From positions 1 to 64,000 of the forward strand of contig NZ_JAFAGS010000184.1 in assembly GCF_019237635.1 (NCBI RefSeq): 64,000 bases of DNA, written 5' to 3'. Made by a program: the position numbers and the translations under genes. This document shows, piece by piece, positions 18,995 through 27,804 of this stretch. The notes below the pieces were generated by a model that was not told the origin of the DNA, ran no database searches, and worked only from the letters and a program-made list of their open reading frames with translations. Source of the stretch: Pluralibacter sp. GTDB taxonomy: Bacteria > Pseudomonadota > Gammaproteobacteria > Enterobacterales > Enterobacteriaceae. Each line of letters starts with the position of its first letter. Position 1 is the first letter of the stretch.

Positions 18995-19023
18995 GCAAAA
19001 AAACATAGATTGCATTTTTTTGC
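18995..19023. promoter_or_regulatory. Inverted A/T repeat upstream of nupG
   Basis: GCAAAAAAA (18995-19003) and TTTTTTTGC (19015-19023) are perfect inverted copies. ATTGCATT within this segment matches 7 of 8 bases of the CytR half-site GTTGCATT. E. coli nupG is controlled by CytR, DeoR and CRP, so a CytR-type site here is plausible but unproven. Confidence 0.4.
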
Positions 19024-19129
19024 GGAAGGTAACAAAACGTCACGCGACTCGCCGATAGAATCGCATCAAATAACAACCATAAATGTGCTTATAGCAACAT
19101 ACCACCCCATCCTTTGTGAGGAAAATAAC

Positions 19130-20386
19130 ATGAACCTTAAACTGCAGCTTAAAATATTGTCGTTCCTGCAGTTCTGCTTGTGGGGGAGCTGGCTGACCAC
19201 GCTGGGCTCCTATATGTTTGTGACGCTCAAATTCGACGGCGCCTCGATTGGCGCCGTGTACAGCTCTCTGGGTATCGCCGCCGTTTTCATGCCGACGCTG
19301 CTCGGGATTGTCGCCGATAAATGGATCAGCGCGAAATGGGTGTACGCTTTCTGTCACCTGGTGGGTGCCGGTACGTTGTTTATGGCGGCGGAAGTCACCA
19401 CGCCCGGGGCGATGTTCATGATAATCCTGCTGAACTCGCTGGCCTATATGCCAACGCTCGGCCTGGTGAACACCATCTCCTACTATCGCCTGAAATCCGC
19501 CGGAATGGATATCGTGACGGACTTCCCGCCCATCCGTATCTGGGGCACCATCGGTTTTATCATCGCGATGTGGACCGTCAGCTTTGCCGGTTTCGAACTG
19601 AGCCACATGCAACTCTACATCGGCGCAGTGCTCTCCCTGGTGCTGGCGCTGTTCACATTGACGCTGCCGCACGTGCCGGTCTCTAACCAAAGAGAAAAAC
19701 AGAGCTGGAGCGAGATGCTTGGTCTGGACGCCTTCGCGCTGTTCAAAAACAAGCGCATGGCTATCTTCTTCATTTTCTCCATGATGCTGGGCGCCGAGCT
19801 GCAAATCACCAACATGTTCGGCAACACCTTCCTGCACAGTTTCGATAAAGACCCGCTGTTCGCCAGCAGCTTTATCGTGCAGCACGCCTCGGTGATGATG
19901 TCGATTTCGCAGATTTCCGAAACCCTGTTCATCCTCACCATCCCGTTCTTCTTAAGCCGCTACGGCATCAAGAACGTGATGCTGATTAGTATCTTCGCGT
20001 GGATGCTGCGCTTCGGCCTGTTCGCCTTTGGCGACCCGACGCCGTTCGGCACCGTGCTGCTGGTTCTGTCGATGATCGTCTACGGCTGCGCCTTCGACTT
20101 CTTCAACATTTCCGGTTCGGTGTTTGTGGAAAAAGAGGTGAAACCTGAAATCCGCGCCAGCGCCCAGGGGATGTTCCTGATGATGACCAACGGCTTCGGC
20201 TGTATCCTCGGCGGTATCGTGAGCGGTAAAGTGGTTGAGATCTACACCACTAACGGCATCACCGACTGGCACTCTGTGTGGCTGATTTTTGCAGGCTACT
20301 CGCTGGCGCTGGCCGTCGCCTTCATCCCGCTGTTCAAGTACAAACATGTCCCAACGGCGACCGGCGCGCAAACCGTCGCGCACTAA
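19130..20386 (+). CDS. nupG: Nucleoside:proton symporter NupG
   Basis: This 418-aa inner-membrane transporter of the NHS family of the major facilitator superfamily imports purine and pyrimidine nucleosides. Start at MNLKLQLKILSFLQFCLWGSWL; the open frame reaches back to 19010 but the GTGAGGAAAATAAC leader and E. coli length (418 aa) support this start. Twelve hydrophobic segments alternate along the protein; conserved parts include FCLWGSWLTTLGSYMF, YMPTLGLVNTISY and FPPIRIWGTIGFI. In E. coli it adjoins speC; here an 8-kb citrate cluster separates them. Confidence 0.97.
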   Translation: MNLKLQLKILSFLQFCLWGSWLTTLGSYMFVTLKFDGASIGAVYSSLGIAAVFMPTLLGIVADKWISAKWVYAFCHLVGAGTLFMAAEVTTPGAMFMIILLNSLAYMPTLGLVNTISYYRLKSAGMDIVTDFPPIRIWGTIGFIIAMWTVSFAGFELSHMQLYIGAVLSLVLALFTLTLPHVPVSNQREKQSWSEMLGLDAFALFKNKRMAIFFIFSMMLGAELQITNMFGNTFLHSFDKDPLFASSFIVQHASVMMSISQISETLFILTIPFFLSRYGIKNVMLISIFAWMLRFGLFAFGDPTPFGTVLLVLSMIVYGCAFDFFNISGSVFVEKEVKPEIRASAQGMFLMMTNGFGCILGGIVSGKVVEIYTTNGITDWHSVWLIFAGYSLALAVAFIPLFKYKHVPTATGAQTVAH

Positions 20387-20416
20387 GGTTTTCTCCCCAC
20401 TCTCTTCCGCCCGGGA

Positions 20417-20437
20417 GAGAGTGCTGTCAGCACTCTC
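20417..20437. terminator. Hairpin shared by nupG and citG 3' ends
   Basis: GAGAGTGC (20417-20424) pairs with GCACTCTC (20430-20437) around a 5-nt loop. The stem includes the last codons of citG (stop at 20427-20429). The two genes converge here. Confidence 0.6.
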
Positions 20438-21227
20438 CCAACACCCACGCGACCGACAGTAAATCCGCGCTGCCGCCGGGGCTCAAATTACGTGCGATAA
20501 GCGCGCGGTCCATCACCTCCAGCGCCGCGTTGTCCCAGCCGGTAGCCAGCAGTTGATGTGCATACCGCTGCACATAGCGCAACCCGTCCATTCCGCCGCG
20601 TGAAACCAGATTGCTGTCCGGATTCGCCGCCATCAGCCGCAGCAGCGTCTCATGCAGTTGACGACGGTTCCAGTACGGCAGTACGTGCCGCACCGTGGCA
20701 AACCCGCTCTCGGCTTCGCCGCGGGCGCCGGTCAGGCCGAACTGCCGGAACTGACGTTCCCCCGCTGTTGCCGCACCGGCACGCGCCGCAAGCTCGCGCG
20801 TCACCAGCCCCTGACACATCGCGCTCACCGCCTGGCAGAGGTTATGCGCGGTCACGTCGCGCACGCGCCCGGCGGCAAAGCAGAGCAGCCCCAGCGCGAA
20901 TATCCCGCCTTTGTGGGTATTCACCCCGCCCGTTGCGGCATACATCGCCTGTTCGCAGGCAATCCCCATTGGGCGCAGCAGCCGCAGCTGTTCGCTGGCG
21001 TCTTTTGCCGCATGTTCAGCGCCCAGTTCAGCGAAGCGTGAGAACCACGGCGTAATCGCCGCAATGCTGCGGGCAAAGAGCGCGTGGTCCATATCGCGAT
21101 GGGCACCGTTATTCAGCTTATCCACAAGCCCCGGTTTCGGCGTCAGTTCCAGCTCCTGCCATAGCGCCTCCTGCGCCAGCGCGGAAATATCAACCCGGCG
21201 CGGTTTAGTCGCGAGCAAACCAGTCAT
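20427..21227 (-). CDS. citG: Triphosphoribosyl-dephospho-CoA synthase
   Basis: This 266-aa enzyme makes 2'-(5''-triphosphoribosyl)-3'-dephospho-CoA from ATP and dephospho-CoA, the precursor of the citrate lyase prosthetic group. Family motifs are LTPKPGLVDKLNNGAHRDMD, ATGGVNTHKGGIFALGLL and the C-terminal SPGGSADLLSVAW. Its start overlaps the citX end by 23 nt, and it is the last gene of the citrate operon. The stop codon lies inside a hairpin shared with nupG. Confidence 0.95.
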   Translation of the reverse strand: MTGLLATKPRRVDISALAQEALWQELELTPKPGLVDKLNNGAHRDMDHALFARSIAAITPWFSRFAELGAEHAAKDASEQLRLLRPMGIACEQAMYAATGGVNTHKGGIFALGLLCFAAGRVRDVTAHNLCQAVSAMCQGLVTRELAARAGAATAGERQFRQFGLTGARGEAESGFATVRHVLPYWNRRQLHETLLRLMAANPDSNLVSRGGMDGLRYVQRYAHQLLATGWDNAALEVMDRALIARNLSPGGSADLLSVAWVLGEC

Positions 21228-21744
21228 CGACCAGCTTCTCCACGCGGGCGATCACCTGCGCCTGCGGATGGCGGCGCGAGCGGGAACAGGCGTGCGCGGG
21301 TTCATCGCACAGCAGGCAGCGGCGCTGCCGGTTGCCAAGCGACTGGCGGCCGACGGGGCCGTCCTGCGGACAAATCACATCGATATCCCACAGCCGCCCG
21401 AGCGGATGGGTCTGCTCCAGCGCCGCGCTATGGGCTTTAATTTCCGCCGCCGGGTGCGCCACGCACCACATCGCCTCCGGGCCGGTCGGCAGCCAGAGCA
21501 CCTGACGGTCCAGCACCTGCCAGCGGTGTTGCCACAGCAGCTGATCGCAGGCCTGCAGCGCCACGCCCATGGTATTGCGATAGCGGATGCTGTCTTTCAT
21601 TTCGCCGGGGGTGACCAGCGTCAGCGAAATCACCGGTTGCTGGTAATGTTTGAGCCAGTCAGCCTGACGCTGCGCGCGACGGTCTTTCGCCGCCAGCAGC
21701 GCGTCAAGACTGACACCCGGCCGGGCGGGTGTCTGTGTTGCCAT
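21205..21744 (-). CDS. citX: Citrate lyase holo-[acyl-carrier protein] synthase
   Basis: This 179-aa enzyme transfers the phosphoribosyl-dephospho-CoA prosthetic group to the citrate lyase acyl-carrier protein CitD. Typical CitX segments are TLVTPGEMKDSIRYRNTM, HPLGRLWDIDVICPQDG and RRCLLCDEPAHACSRSRRH. It lies 5 bp after citF and overlaps citG, so the operon can build a complete holo-enzyme. CitX stands alone here, as in E. coli, whereas some species carry a CitXG fusion. Confidence 0.95.
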   Translation of the reverse strand: MATQTPARPGVSLDALLAAKDRRAQRQADWLKHYQQPVISLTLVTPGEMKDSIRYRNTMGVALQACDQLLWQHRWQVLDRQVLWLPTGPEAMWCVAHPAAEIKAHSAALEQTHPLGRLWDIDVICPQDGPVGRQSLGNRQRRCLLCDEPAHACSRSRRHPQAQVIARVEKLVDDWFARD

Positions 21745-21749
21745 GATGT

Positions 21750-23267
21750 CTATTCCTTTACCTGATGAACAACATCGATAACGCTACCGTCGCGATAGCG
21801 GATCACGCCGACGATTTTGTCAGTAAACTCAATGGGCTTAGGCACGCCGGTGAGAGAAATGGCGCGCTCGTACAGCGCGTTGATGTCCACCACGTTCAGC
21901 CCGGCGTTTTCCAGGCGCTCACGAATTTCGGGGCGCGCAGGATTAACGGCGATGCCGTGGTCGGTGACCAGCACGTCGATACTTTCCCCCGGCGTCAGAC
22001 GGGTAGTGACCCGTTTGACCACCGTTGGGATACGGCTGCGCAGCAGCGGTGCCACCACGATAGTCAGGTTAGCGGCAGCGGCGACGTCGCAGTGCCCGCC
22101 GGACGCGCCGCGCATCACGCCGTCGGAGCCGGTGATGACGTTAACGTTGAAATCCACGTCTATCTCCAGCGCGCTGAGAATAACCACATCGAGGCGGTCG
22201 CAGCAGGCCGCCTTACTGCCGGGGTTAGCGTACACGTTGGTGGAGATCTCAACGTGATTCGGGTTGCGCGCCAGCGATGCCGCCGCCTCGCCGTCAAAGC
22301 ACTGGGTATCGAGCAACTTTTCAATCAACCCTTTCTCATGGAGGGAGACGAGGCTTCCGGTGATGCCGCCGAGCGCAAAGCCCGCCTTCACGCCGTTGCG
22401 TTCCATTTTCTCTTCCATAAAGCGCGTACAGGCGGTGGCCGCCGCGCCGGAACCAGTCTGCATCGAAAAACCGTTGCGGAAATAGCCGGAATGCTCAATG
22501 ACCTCAGCGGCGTCGCGGGCAATCATCAGCTCGCGCGGGTTGCTGGTGACGCGCGCGGCGCCGACGCTGATTTTCGCCGGGTCGCCGACGCTCTCCACCT
22601 GCACCACATAATCTACCTGATCCTGCACCAGGCTTGCGGGCATATTGGGATAAGGCACCAGCGTTTCAGTAAGCAGCACCACTTTGCGGGCAAACTGGGC
22701 ATCGACCATCGCGTAGCCAAGCGAACCGCAGCTGGCGTGGCCGCCGGTGCCATTGGCGTTGCCGAACTCATCGCTGCACGGCACGCCGAGGAACGCCACA
22801 TCGATGTTCAGCTCGCCGTCCTGCAGCAGCCTGACGCGCCCCCCGTGGGAGTGAATTTGCACCGGCTCGTCCATCAGCCCGTGGGAAATGGCATCCGCGA
22901 GTTTGCCACGCATGCCGGAGGTATAAATACGGCGGATCACGCCGTTGCGGATATGCTCAATCAGCGCATCGTTACAGGTCATCAGCGAGCTGGAGGCCAG
23001 CGTCAGGTTTTTAAAGCCCATCCCGGCCAGTTGCGCCACCACGCGGTTGATCACCCGGTCGCCTTCGCGAAACGCATGATGAAACGAGATGGTCATGCCG
23101 TCCTGCAACCCGCAGCGCTCAATGGCCTCCTGCAACGACGGGCACATTTTACGGTGCAGCTTGCTGTCCGGTTCGCTCAGCCACGGGGTGGCGCTGTGCG
23201 CGGTCTCAAACGGTTTGAGGTCGCGCAAATGGGAAAACTGGCGGTGAAGACGTTCTGTCTGGTTCAT
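21750..23267 (-). CDS. citF: Citrate lyase alpha subunit (citrate:acetyl-ACP transferase)
   Basis: This 505-aa subunit exchanges acetyl for citryl on the CitD thioester. Start MNQTERLHRQFSHLRDL at 23267; the frame continues upstream into citE but without protein-like sequence. CoA-transferase-type motifs include SFHHAFREGDRVINRVV, PCSDEFGNANGTGGHASCGSLGYA, GFALGGITGSLV and ITGSDGVMRGASGGHCDVAA. Length is close to E. coli CitF (about 510 aa). It follows citE by 10 bp and precedes citX by 5 bp in the same operon. Confidence 0.96.
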   Translation of the reverse strand: MNQTERLHRQFSHLRDLKPFETAHSATPWLSEPDSKLHRKMCPSLQEAIERCGLQDGMTISFHHAFREGDRVINRVVAQLAGMGFKNLTLASSSLMTCNDALIEHIRNGVIRRIYTSGMRGKLADAISHGLMDEPVQIHSHGGRVRLLQDGELNIDVAFLGVPCSDEFGNANGTGGHASCGSLGYAMVDAQFARKVVLLTETLVPYPNMPASLVQDQVDYVVQVESVGDPAKISVGAARVTSNPRELMIARDAAEVIEHSGYFRNGFSMQTGSGAAATACTRFMEEKMERNGVKAGFALGGITGSLVSLHEKGLIEKLLDTQCFDGEAAASLARNPNHVEISTNVYANPGSKAACCDRLDVVILSALEIDVDFNVNVITGSDGVMRGASGGHCDVAAAANLTIVVAPLLRSRIPTVVKRVTTRLTPGESIDVLVTDHGIAVNPARPEIRERLENAGLNVVDINALYERAISLTGVPKPIEFTDKIVGVIRYRDGSVIDVVHQVKE

Positions 23268-23277
23268 TGTTCTGTCC

Positions 23278-24153
23278 TTATCGACGTACGCCGGACGCGG
23301 CCGCACGTTCCAGCACCATCTGCGCGTGATTAATGATCGGCGCATCGACCATCTTGCCGTTGAGCGACACCACGCCCAACCCGTTACGCTCGCCCTCTTC
23401 GGCGGCTTCAATCACCCGGCGCGCGTGATCCACCTCCTGCTGCGTCGGCGCATAGGCGTTGTGCAGCAGATCGATCTGCCTTGGGTTGATAAGCGACTTG
23501 CCGTTGAAGCCCATTTTGCGGATCAGCGCGACCTCTTTGAGAAACCCGGCTTCGTCGTTGACGTCCGACCACACCACGTCAAAAGCGTCGATTCCGGCGG
23601 CGCGGGCGGCGTGTAATACGGCGCAGCGGGCGTAGAACAGCTCGGTGCCGTCGCCGCGCTCGGTTTGCATGTCCATCACGTAGTCAAAAGCCGCCAGCGC
23701 GATGCCGATCAACCGCGGCGAACTGCGGGCAATCGCCACCGCATTGATAACGCCAATCGCGGACTCAATCGCCGCCATCACTTTGGTGGAGCCTGGCTCA
23801 CGTCCACACTCGGCCTCAATTCTCGCCAGATGGCTTTCCAGCTCGTAAATATCGTCCGGGGTATCGGTTTTCGGCAGACGCACGACGTCCACTCCGGCGC
23901 GCACCACCGCCTCAAGATCGGCCAGGCCAAACGGTGTATTCAGCGGGTTAATACGTACGACGGTTTCGATATCCTGGTACATCGGATGCTGAAGGGCATG
24001 GAAGACCAGCAGGCGCGCGGTGTCTTTCTCGCGCAGCGCCACGGCGTCTTCGAGGTCAAACATGATGGAGTCAGGACGGTAGATAAACGCGGTAGAGAGC
24101 ATGGCGGCATTGGCGCCTGGCAGGAACAGCATACTGCGACGGAGTTTTTTCAT
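23278..24153 (-). CDS. citE: Citrate lyase beta subunit (citryl-ACP lyase)
   Basis: This 291-aa HpcH/HpaI-fold enzyme splits citryl-ACP into acetyl-ACP and oxaloacetate. Family motifs are [33 protein letters not shown] (residues 5-37, split by metal-binding Asp/Glu), [27 protein letters not shown] and the C-terminal [16 protein letters not shown]. The start codon overlaps the citD stop (24150-24153, ATGA type), indicating translational coupling. Confidence 0.96.
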   Translation of the reverse strand: MKKLRRSMLFLPGANAAMLSTAFIYRPDSIMFDLEDAVALREKDTARLLVFHALQHPMYQDIETVVRINPLNTPFGLADLEAVVRAGVDVVRLPKTDTPDDIYELESHLARIEAECGREPGSTKVMAAIESAIGVINAVAIARSSPRLIGIALAAFDYVMDMQTERGDGTELFYARCAVLHAARAAGIDAFDVVWSDVNDEAGFLKEVALIRKMGFNGKSLINPRQIDLLHNAYAPTQQEVDHARRVIEAAEEGERNGLGVVSLNGKMVDAPIINHAQMVLERAAASGVRR

Positions 24154-24443
24154 TGCAGTTTCCCCCAGTCGATGTCGCGGACGTCGGCGGCGCGCAAAAT
24201 CGCGCTCTGTAATCGGGCGCGAATAACGCAGTCCAGCGCCCCTTTGTCCTCAATCAGGATGAATCCTTCATGTACGTCCATGGCGCGTAACGTCTCCTCT
24301 ACCACCCGGCGAATTTGGTCGCCAAACTGCTTAATCACTTCACTGTGGAGGGTTATTTCAAGCTCGCCGTCGGCGGGGGCAATCTTAACCATCAAGTCGC
24401 TGGACTCCATGGTGCCCGCCAGCGCTTCCTTTACAATCTTCAT
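24150..24443 (-). CDS. citD: Citrate lyase acyl carrier protein (gamma subunit)
   Basis: This 97-aa acyl-carrier subunit carries the prosthetic group on a serine near the N-terminus, in [15 protein letters not shown] (Ser14 by comparison with family members). The rest matches the CitD pattern, [15 protein letters not shown] and [14 protein letters not shown]. It precedes citE with a 4-nt overlap. In the usual citCDEFXG order citC comes directly before citD; here the preceding gene is a transporter and no citC is present. Confidence 0.96.
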   Translation of the reverse strand: MKIVKEALAGTMESSDLMVKIAPADGELEITLHSEVIKQFGDQIRRVVEETLRAMDVHEGFILIEDKGALDCVIRARLQSAILRAADVRDIDWGKLQ

Positions 24444-24527
24444 AAACGTGTCCTGGTGTTAAGCCGTCGTCTCACGCCTGATGTGAAAATCGATGGCCGG
24501 TTGCATAATCGTTCCTGAATACATCAA

Positions 24528-25892
24528 TCAAACAAGGAAATTGCCAAGAAACAGCAGCGCGAGCGACACGTTAATGGCCCCGCCGATACGGGTCGCAATT
24601 TGCGCGAACGGCATCAGGCTCATACGGTTGCCCGCGGTCAAAATCGCCACATCGCCAGTCCCGCCCTGCCCGCTCTGACAGCAGGAGACGATGGCGACAT
24701 CAATCGGGTGCATACCAATCTTTTTACCGACGAAAAAGCCGGTCGCGACCAGCGCAGAGACCGTGCTGACGATCACCAGCAGGTTGCTCACCGTGAAGGC
24801 GGCGACCAGCTCATTCCACGGCGTGATAGCCACGCCAACGGCGAAGAGGATCGGATAGGTCACTGACGTCTGGAAGAATTTGTACACCACCTGAGAGCCT
24901 TCCAGCAGGCGCGGAGAAACGCCGTGCGCCAGCTTGATAAACACCGCGATAAACAGCATGCCTACCGGCGCTGGCAGACCAATCAGCTTGTAGCCGAGCA
25001 TACCGAGCATATACAGCAGCACCGCCAGCAGTGCCCCGGAGGCGATGGTGGTAACGTCCGCTTTGCCGGAGGCTGGCGCGTTCAGCGTGGCACTTTCGGC
25101 ACCGTTGCCGCGATCCGGCATCAGTTGCCCTTCGCCGGTCAGGTGCGGGTAACGCTTGCCGAGTTGGTTCAGACAGCCGGAGATGACGATCGCCGTCAGG
25201 CTACCCAACATCACCATCGGCAGCACGCGGCCCAGCGCTACGCCCTGGTCCATATGCAGCAGCGCGGCGTAGCCAATGGACAACGGAATAGCGCCTTCGC
25301 CGACGCCCCCCGCCATGATCGGCAGAATGATAAAGAAGAAGATCTGGAACGGTTCCAGCCCCAGCGCTATGCCGACGCCCATCCCCACCAGCATGCCGAC
25401 GATTTCGCCGCACAGCATCGGGAAGAAAATGCGCAAAAAGCCCTGAATCAGCGTGGCGCGGTTCATACTCATGATGCTGCCGACGATGATGCAGCAGATG
25501 TAGAGATAAAGAATGTTGGTGGATTTATAGAACGTTGTGGTGGACTTCACCACCACGTCCGGCAGCAGTCCGTAGTACACCAGCGCCGACGGGATAAAGG
25601 TGGCGCAAATCGCCGCCGCGCCAAACTTGCCAACCACCGGCAGACGCTTACCGAATTCGCCGCAGGCAAAGCCAAAAAACGCCAGCGTCGCGACCATCAC
25701 CACGATATCGCTCGGCAGTTTGCCGCCCAGACAATCAATCGCAATGAGCGCCCCAGCCAGTAAGAACAACGGCAGAGGAATAATCCCGACTTTCCAGGTA
25801 TCCATAATGTGCCACCACTTTTCCTTTAGCGATGTTTTCTGGATATTTATCGGATCGTGGGTAACAGAGAAAGAATCATCAGTCGTGCTCAT
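24528..25892 (-). CDS. 2-hydroxycarboxylate transporter family protein (CitS/CitW-like citrate carrier)
   Basis: This 454-aa inner-membrane carrier is first in the citrate lyase operon. The start at 25892 (MSTTDDSFSV) has a good Shine-Dalgarno (GAAGGGG); an earlier Met at 25919 has none. The two 2HCT signature loops are visible: PIMAGGVGEGAIPLS (about residue 190) and CQSGQGGTGDVAILTAGNRM (about residue 420). About 11 membrane segments are apparent. Family members carry citrate, malate or lactate with Na+ or H+, or exchange citrate for a product. Citrate uptake or citrate/acetate exchange is the likely role given the neighbours. It recalls the K. pneumoniae CitW type more than classical CitS, but this cannot be settled by reading alone. 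Confidence 0.9.
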   Translation of the reverse strand: MSTTDDSFSVTHDPINIQKTSLKEKWWHIMDTWKVGIIPLPLFLLAGALIAIDCLGGKLPSDIVVMVATLAFFGFACGEFGKRLPVVGKFGAAAICATFIPSALVYYGLLPDVVVKSTTTFYKSTNILYLYICCIIVGSIMSMNRATLIQGFLRIFFPMLCGEIVGMLVGMGVGIALGLEPFQIFFFIILPIMAGGVGEGAIPLSIGYAALLHMDQGVALGRVLPMVMLGSLTAIVISGCLNQLGKRYPHLTGEGQLMPDRGNGAESATLNAPASGKADVTTIASGALLAVLLYMLGMLGYKLIGLPAPVGMLFIAVFIKLAHGVSPRLLEGSQVVYKFFQTSVTYPILFAVGVAITPWNELVAAFTVSNLLVIVSTVSALVATGFFVGKKIGMHPIDVAIVSCCQSGQGGTGDVAILTAGNRMSLMPFAQIATRIGGAINVSLALLFLGNFLV

Positions 25893-25992
25893 TGAGTAAG
25901 CCCCTTCGTTATTTTGCATGGTAAGCGTAAAGGACCACCGGTGTACGTTATGTGAGGAAATCCATATTAGAACCGAAGTTTTAATGGTCCCT

Positions 25993-26065
25993 ATGGTTTT
26001 TATGGTTTGTATTATTAATTGTGATAAACGCCTTATTTATTAGCGTGGTTTTTATGGTTTTTATT
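25993..26065. promoter_or_regulatory. In-phase direct repeats in the divergent citrate promoter region
   Basis: Two 21-bp copies (25993-26013 and 26045-26065) share TGGTTTTTATGGTTT followed by a T-rich end, with two mismatches. Their spacing is 52 bp, close to five helical turns. Each contains two tandem ATGGTTT or GTGGTTT units. They lie between the transporter and sensor-kinase genes, so they are candidate sites for the CitB-type response regulator encoded next door. Confidence 0.6.
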
Positions 26066-26181
26066 CCGTGCGACACCACACCGCAAGCGGGTGTGCAAAA
26101 GATCACAAGTTTTTGTCAAAACCCGCGTCAGGGCTGGAAACGATGGTACAGTGCGCGTTGGTCCTGGCTACGCGCGTGCTG

Positions 26182-27804
26182 ATGATGAAGCTCTCTTTTC
26201 AGATAAAACTGTTTATATCGCTGGTTGCTTTTTTCTCGATCCTGTTTGCGTTGCTGGGAAGCTATTATTATGTCGACGTCGGCCGCCAGCTTTACCAGGA
26301 AATGAGCGCCCGGGCAAAAATACAGTCGGAACAGATTGCGCTTATTCCGACGTTACGCCAGGACGTTCAGGATAAAGATATTAATGCGATCAATACATTT
26401 ATGCAAAAACTGGTAAAGCACAGCGACGCCAGTTTTATTGTCATTGGCGATGATCACGCCATGCACCTGTACCATTCAGCCTTTGCCAACCGCGTCGGCA
26501 CCCGGCTTGTCGGCGGCGATAACGCCGAAGTGCTGGCGGGAAAAAGCATCATCACCATCCGCAAAGGCGGGCTCGGTATTTCGCTGCGCAGCAAAGTTCC
26601 TATTTTCAGCGATGATGGAAAGGTCATCGGCATCGTGTCAGTGGGCTACCTGACCAGTTACCTGGACACCATCACCGTCAACAAGATGGTCAATATTTTG
26701 ATCGCCGCCGTACTGCTGCTGATCGCTCTGTTCGTGTTCTCGTGGTTTTTTACCCGCAGCATTAAAAAACAGATCTTCTCGCTGGAGCCGCGCGAAATCG
26801 GCCTGCTGGTGCGTCAGCAAAAGGCGATGATGGAGTCGATTTACGAAGGGGTTATCGCCATCGATAAAAACCTGAATATCGAGGTTATAAACCAGGCGGC
26901 GCGCAAGCTGTTAGGGGTAAGCCAGTCGACACGGCGGCTGCGCGGGCTGCCCATCAATGAGCTTATCGCCCCGGTGCCGTTCTTCGACCCGCAACTGATG
27001 CTGGCCAAAGACACCCACGATGAAGTGTGCCACTTCAACCAGCGTACGGTGCTCGCCAGCCGGGTGCGGATCATGCTCGAGGCGTCGCTGCAGGGATGGG
27101 TGATCACCTTCCGCGATCGCAACGAAATTGATTCGCTGAGCGCCCAGTTAAGCCAGGTTAAACGCTATGTCGATAATCTGCGCATCATGCGCCACGAGCA
27201 GCTAAACCGCATGGCCACCCTCTCCGGCCTGCTGCATATGGGGCGCTATGATGAGGCCATTCGCTACATTCAGGCGCAGTCCGAACACGCGCAGGAGCTG
27301 CTCGATTTCCTCTCCGCGCGCTTTAACTCGCCGACGCTGTGCGGCCTGCTGCTCGGCAAAACAGCGCGGGCGCGGGAAAAAGGCGTTGAGCTGGTGTTCG
27401 ACCCGGCCTGCGGCATCGATAAACCGGTGCCGAACCTGACGGAGTCCGACGTCATCTCCATTATCGGCAACCTGCTGGATAACGCCATTGAGGCGACCCA
27501 GCGCGCACCGCTGCCGCACGAACCGGTCGAGGTGCTGATCCTGCTTAACGATCGCGAGCTGATTATTGAAGTGGCCGACCACGGCATCGGCATCTCGCCC
27601 GAGCTTCGCGAGCATATCTTTGAACGCGGCCTCACGACAAAAACCGATGGCGATCACGGCATTGGGCTGTATCTTATCGACAGTTATGTCACGCGGGTGG
27701 GCGGCACCATCGAGGTGGCCGATAATCCCCCGCGCGGCGCTATTTTTTCCGTATTTATACCGGTAAATGCTCCGGCGAGAGACGAACTATGCAACCAGCA
27801 TTAA
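26182..27804 (+). CDS. citA: CitA/DcuS-type sensor histidine kinase
   Basis: This 540-aa membrane sensor has a first membrane segment at about residues 6-27 and a periplasmic PAS-like (PASp) domain ending about 170 with GDDHAMHLYHS and IVSVGYLTSYLD. A second membrane segment (INILIAAVLLLIALFVFSWFF) precedes a cytoplasmic PAS domain (ESIYEGVIAIDKNLNIEVIN). The kinase core has phospho-acceptor MRHEQLNRMATLSGLLHM and ATPase motifs NLLDNAIEAT, VADHGIGIS and DHGIGLYLI. It belongs to the CitA/DcuS family that senses citrate or C4-dicarboxylates. The start is uncertain: 26182, 26185 and 26143 are all possible. It overlaps the response-regulator gene by 16 nt. Confidence 0.88.
   Translation: MMKLSFQIKLFISLVAFFSILFALLGSYYYVDVGRQLYQEMSARAKIQSEQIALIPTLRQDVQDKDINAINTFMQKLVKHSDASFIVIGDDHAMHLYHSAFANRVGTRLVGGDNAEVLAGKSIITIRKGGLGISLRSKVPIFSDDGKVIGIVSVGYLTSYLDTITVNKMVNILIAAVLLLIALFVFSWFFTRSIKKQIFSLEPREIGLLVRQQKAMMESIYEGVIAIDKNLNIEVINQAARKLLGVSQSTRRLRGLPINELIAPVPFFDPQLMLAKDTHDEVCHFNQRTVLASRVRIMLEASLQGWVITFRDRNEIDSLSAQLSQVKRYVDNLRIMRHEQLNRMATLSGLLHMGRYDEAIRYIQAQSEHAQELLDFLSARFNSPTLCGLLLGKTARAREKGVELVFDPACGIDKPVPNLTESDVISIIGNLLDNAIEATQRAPLPHEPVEVLILLNDRELIIEVADHGIGISPELREHIFERGLTTKTDGDHGIGLYLIDSYVTRVGGTIEVADNPPRGAIFSVFIPVNAPARDELCNQH

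Noticed and set aside
21765..23333. 522-codon plus-strand frame opposite citF
   Set aside because: Antisense shadow of citF with His/Arg-rich composition and no known family features.
23267..23411. N-terminal extension of citF
   Set aside because: The extra 48 residues are an antiphase reading of citE with no CitF similarity.
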